Made by a program: the position numbers and the translations under genes. A DNA stretch of 7,596 nucleotides from an uncultured Planctomycetaceae bacterium (GTDB lineage Bacteria > Planctomycetota > Planctomycetia > Pirellulales > UBA1268). Position 1 is the stretch's first letter; each line of letters opens with the position of its first letter. This document shows positions 6,279-7,596 of the stretch, one piece after another. The DNA lies in assembly GCA_903885855.1 (NCBI GenBank), contig CAISKG010000543.1:1-7596 (forward strand). The letters are read 5' to 3'. The notes below the pieces were generated by a model. That model had not been told where the DNA came from. It searched no databases and worked only from the letters and a program-made list of their open reading frames with translations.

Positions 6279-6309
6279 CCACAAACCCCCTCCGACAGGG
6301 GGTTTGTGG
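6279..6309 (-). terminator. Hairpin just after the oxidoreductase stop codon
   Basis: CCACAAACCCCCT at 6279-6291 pairs perfectly with AGGGGGTTTGTGG at 6297-6309 around a five-base loop. It begins 14 bases beyond the stop codon of the minus-strand oxidoreductase, the usual position for a terminator. No T-tract follows on the minus strand (GGCGGGCG instead), so it may work as a pausing, Rho-assisted or transcript-stabilising 3' structure. Confidence 0.6.
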
Positions 6310-6323
6310 TCCGACGCGGCGCT

Positions 6324-7283
6324 TCAGGAAACCTGCGCCGGCGGTCGCGGCGGCCAGGGGTGATCCGCTTGCTCTGCCAGCGCCAGCACCAGGCCCTGCG
6401 TCCCCATCCGCCCCCGGCCGTGGGCCACCAGCGCCGTATAGAGGCTCTCCACCAGCGCCAGCCCCGGCAGCGGCAGCGCCATCGAGCGGCACTCGTCGAG
6501 CGCGAGGCGCATGTCCTTCACGAAGTGCTCCACCATGAAGCCCGGGGCGAAGTCCCCCTTCACGATCCGCGGCGCGAGATTGGAGAGCGACCACGATCCC
6601 GCCGCCCCGCCCGAGATCGCGCGGAGGGTCGTCTCCACGTCGAGGCCGGCCCGGTGGGCGAAGAGCAGCGCCTCGCACATCCCCACCATCCCGCCGGCGA
6701 TGGCGATCTGATTGACGAGCTTGGTGCGTTGTCCCGCGCCGGGGCCGCCGCAGGCGACGACGTTGCCCGCCACGGCGCCCCAGCATGCATCGAGCGCCGC
6801 GCGCGGCGCGTCGGCCCCCCCGACCATCACCGTCAGCGTGCCCTCGCGCGCCCCGCGGTCGCCCCCCGACACCGGCGCGTCGAGGCTCCAGACGCCGCGG
6901 CCGCATGCCAGGCTCGCGATCTCGGCGGCCAGAGCGGGCGAGCTGGTGGTGTGATCGACGAGGGTGCCTCCGGGCCGGATCGCGACGAGCGCGCCTGCGG
7001 GCCCGAGCACGACCTCGCGCACGTCGGCGGGATGGCCCACCATCACGAACACCACGTCGGCCGCGGCGGCGACGGCCGCCGGCGTGTCGGCCCAGCGGCA
7101 GCCGCGCTCCAGGAGCGGCTCGGCCTTCGCGCGGGAACGCGTGGTGAGGACGACGTCGAATCCGGCGTCGCGGAGCCGCCCGACCATCGAGCGCCCCATC
7201 ACGCCGGTGCCGATCCAGCCCAGCACGGTCGATCCGGCCGCGGCGGGGCGCGGCGGGGGCATCGTCGGCGACTCGGCGGCCAT
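6324..7283 (-). CDS. NAD(P)-dependent oxidoreductase, 3-hydroxyisobutyrate dehydrogenase family
   Basis: From the ATG at 7283 this gives 319 residues, close to the usual 290-310. The Rossmann motif of the family is present at about 22-30 (GWIGTGVMG, then RSM). After strand two comes TTRSRAKAEPL, comparable to the NRT-xx-K loop that favours NADPH in some members. The substrate loop DAPVSGG is at about 135-141. The helix with the catalytic lysine, GAGQRTKLVNQ, has Lys at about 188 and Asn at about 191. KDMRLAL (about 256) closes the C-terminal all-helical domain. The enzyme should oxidise or reduce a short beta-hydroxyacid or aldehyde acid (3-hydroxyisobutyrate, tartronate semialdehyde, succinic semialdehyde or glyoxylate type) in the cytoplasm; which one cannot be told. 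The ATG at 7283 has GGGAG six bases upstream. A GTG at 7328, overlapping the upstream stop, would add 15 Pro-rich residues, and an ATG at 7262 is also possible. It follows the right-edge gene closely and is probably in one operon with it. Confidence 0.94.
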   Translation of the reverse strand: MAAESPTMPPPRPAAAGSTVLGWIGTGVMGRSMVGRLRDAGFDVVLTTRSRAKAEPLLERGCRWADTPAAVAAAADVVFVMVGHPADVREVVLGPAGALVAIRPGGTLVDHTTSSPALAAEIASLACGRGVWSLDAPVSGGDRGAREGTLTVMVGGADAPRAALDACWGAVAGNVVACGGPGAGQRTKLVNQIAIAGGMVGMCEALLFAHRAGLDVETTLRAISGGAAGSWSLSNLAPRIVKGDFAPGFMVEHFVKDMRLALDECRSMALPLPGLALVESLYTALVAHGRGRMGTQGLVLALAEQADHPWPPRPPAQVS

Positions 7284-7321
7284 GGGCGGCTCCCGGGGCG
7301 GCTCGTCCGCCGGCGGCACCG

Positions 7322-7594
7322 TCACCACCGATGGACGGGGCGTTCGAGGATCTCGCGGAGGAGGATCACCTGCCGGACGGTGGCGGGCGACCGCATCATC
7401 GCCGCCAGGGCGGCGGCCGTCGAGCGATCCGCGGCCTCGCCGGCGGCGGCGGACGACGACGGCGCGGCGCCGATCGCGGGATGGATCCCGCCGGAGGAAT
7501 GGGCCAGGTCGTGCGAGAAGGCCTCCTCCACGTGGCGGGCGACGCCGCCTGGGGCGGGCCGCGCCGGTTCCGACGGTGCCGGCCGGGCCGCCGT
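7322..7594 (-). CDS. C-terminal tail of an unidentified protein (cut by right edge)
   Basis: The frame is open from the right edge to a TGA at 7322, giving 90 residues with no start needed inside the window; the GTG at 7531 is internal and is unlikely to be the true start. A Pro/Ala-rich stretch leads to HVEEAFSHDLAHSSGGIHPAI, then an Ala/Ser-rich linker, then a compact ending (LAAMMRSPATVRQVILLREILERPVHRW). That ending is probably amphipathic helix and has the look of a conserved terminal motif, though I cannot name the family. The stop lies 38 bases before the oxidoreductase ATG at 7283 and would overlap the alternative GTG at 7328 by seven bases, so the two genes are likely co-transcribed. 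The function cannot be stated from this fragment. Confidence 0.62.
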   Translation of the reverse strand, partial: TAARPAPSEPARPAPGGVARHVEEAFSHDLAHSSGGIHPAIGAAPSSSAAAGEAADRSTAAALAAMMRSPATVRQVILLREILERPVHRW

Positions 7595-7596
7595 CG

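Larger units (their letters stand above)
6019..6323. promoter_or_regulatory. Structured intergenic region upstream of the SH3 gene
   Basis: These 305 bases lie between two minus-strand genes and contain no credible protein gene. They hold four inverted repeats (6078-6093, 6114-6152, 6229-6250, 6279-6309) and one promoter-like pair at 6187-6215 reading toward the SH3 gene. The region contains tracts richer in A and T than the neighbouring genes, as expected of regulatory DNA. The separate elements are described in their own entries. Confidence 0.6.

Noticed and set aside
6078..6309. The cluster of inverted repeats considered as a CRISPR array or mobile-element end
   Set aside because: The four repeats differ in sequence and spacing, there is no repeated unit with unique spacers, no transposase, and no flanking target duplication.
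6019..6906. Extension of the SH3-protein frame upstream to 6906
   Set aside because: It runs through the structured intergenic region and antiparallel-free but out-of-frame over the oxidoreductase gene. The ATG at 6018 has a good ribosome binding site and is followed at once by a signal peptide.
7322..7531. A stand-alone 69-residue gene starting at the GTG at 7531
   Set aside because: The frame continues without a stop to the right edge with similar composition, and there is no ribosome binding site before that GTG, so it is more likely the tail of a longer gene.

Overview
This is a very GC-rich window, most likely chromosomal DNA from a planctomycete. The reasons are the gene families seen: an HpnN-like MMPL/RND exporter, a secreted protein with two SH3-like domains and a C-terminal 'GYMPEYKRSYL' module of a type I associate with Planctomycetes, and Pro/Ala-rich secreted proteins. 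Weak or absent Shine-Dalgarno sequences at several starts also fit. The phylum is inferred from family resemblance and composition, not from a search. The window holds six protein genes (one split by a frameshift, two cut by the window edges) and no tRNA, rRNA, insertion sequence or CRISPR array that I can see.

Layout from left to right. (1) Bases 2-295, minus strand: the N-terminal part of a secreted Pro/Ala-rich protein, cut by the left edge. (2) Bases 378-3206, minus: a large 12-TM MMPL/RND transporter resembling HpnN, the hopanoid-associated family. Its start is placed at the ATG at 3206, because the longer frame reaching 3317 would need a TTG start. (3) Bases 3449-4366, plus and divergent from the transporter: a secreted protein of unknown function with a clear signal peptide. 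(4) Bases 4367-4510: a convergent gap with two GC-rich inverted repeats. (5) Bases 4511-6018, minus: a secreted SH3-like-domain protein of about 502 residues. Its reading frame is broken by one base in a six-G run at 5069-5074 (C on the coding strand), so it appears as two overlapping frames. (6) Bases 6019-6323: an intergenic stretch with four inverted repeats, one promoter-like pair and a terminator-like hairpin upstream of the SH3 gene. (7) Bases 6324-7283, minus: a 3-hydroxyisobutyrate-dehydrogenase-family NAD(P)-dependent oxidoreductase with its motifs intact. (8) Bases 7322 to the right edge, minus: the C-terminal tail of an unidentified protein, probably co-transcribed with the oxidoreductase.

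The genes do not form an obvious single pathway. The transporter, its divergent secreted neighbour, the Pro/Ala-rich protein and the SH3 protein all act at or beyond the cytoplasmic membrane, so a cell-envelope theme is reasonable; the oxidoreductase is ordinary metabolism. I found no convincing new defence or mobile system. The points most worth checking are the homopolymer frameshift (error, pseudogene or recoding) and the structured region at 6019-6323, which could hold a small RNA or a leader attenuator.
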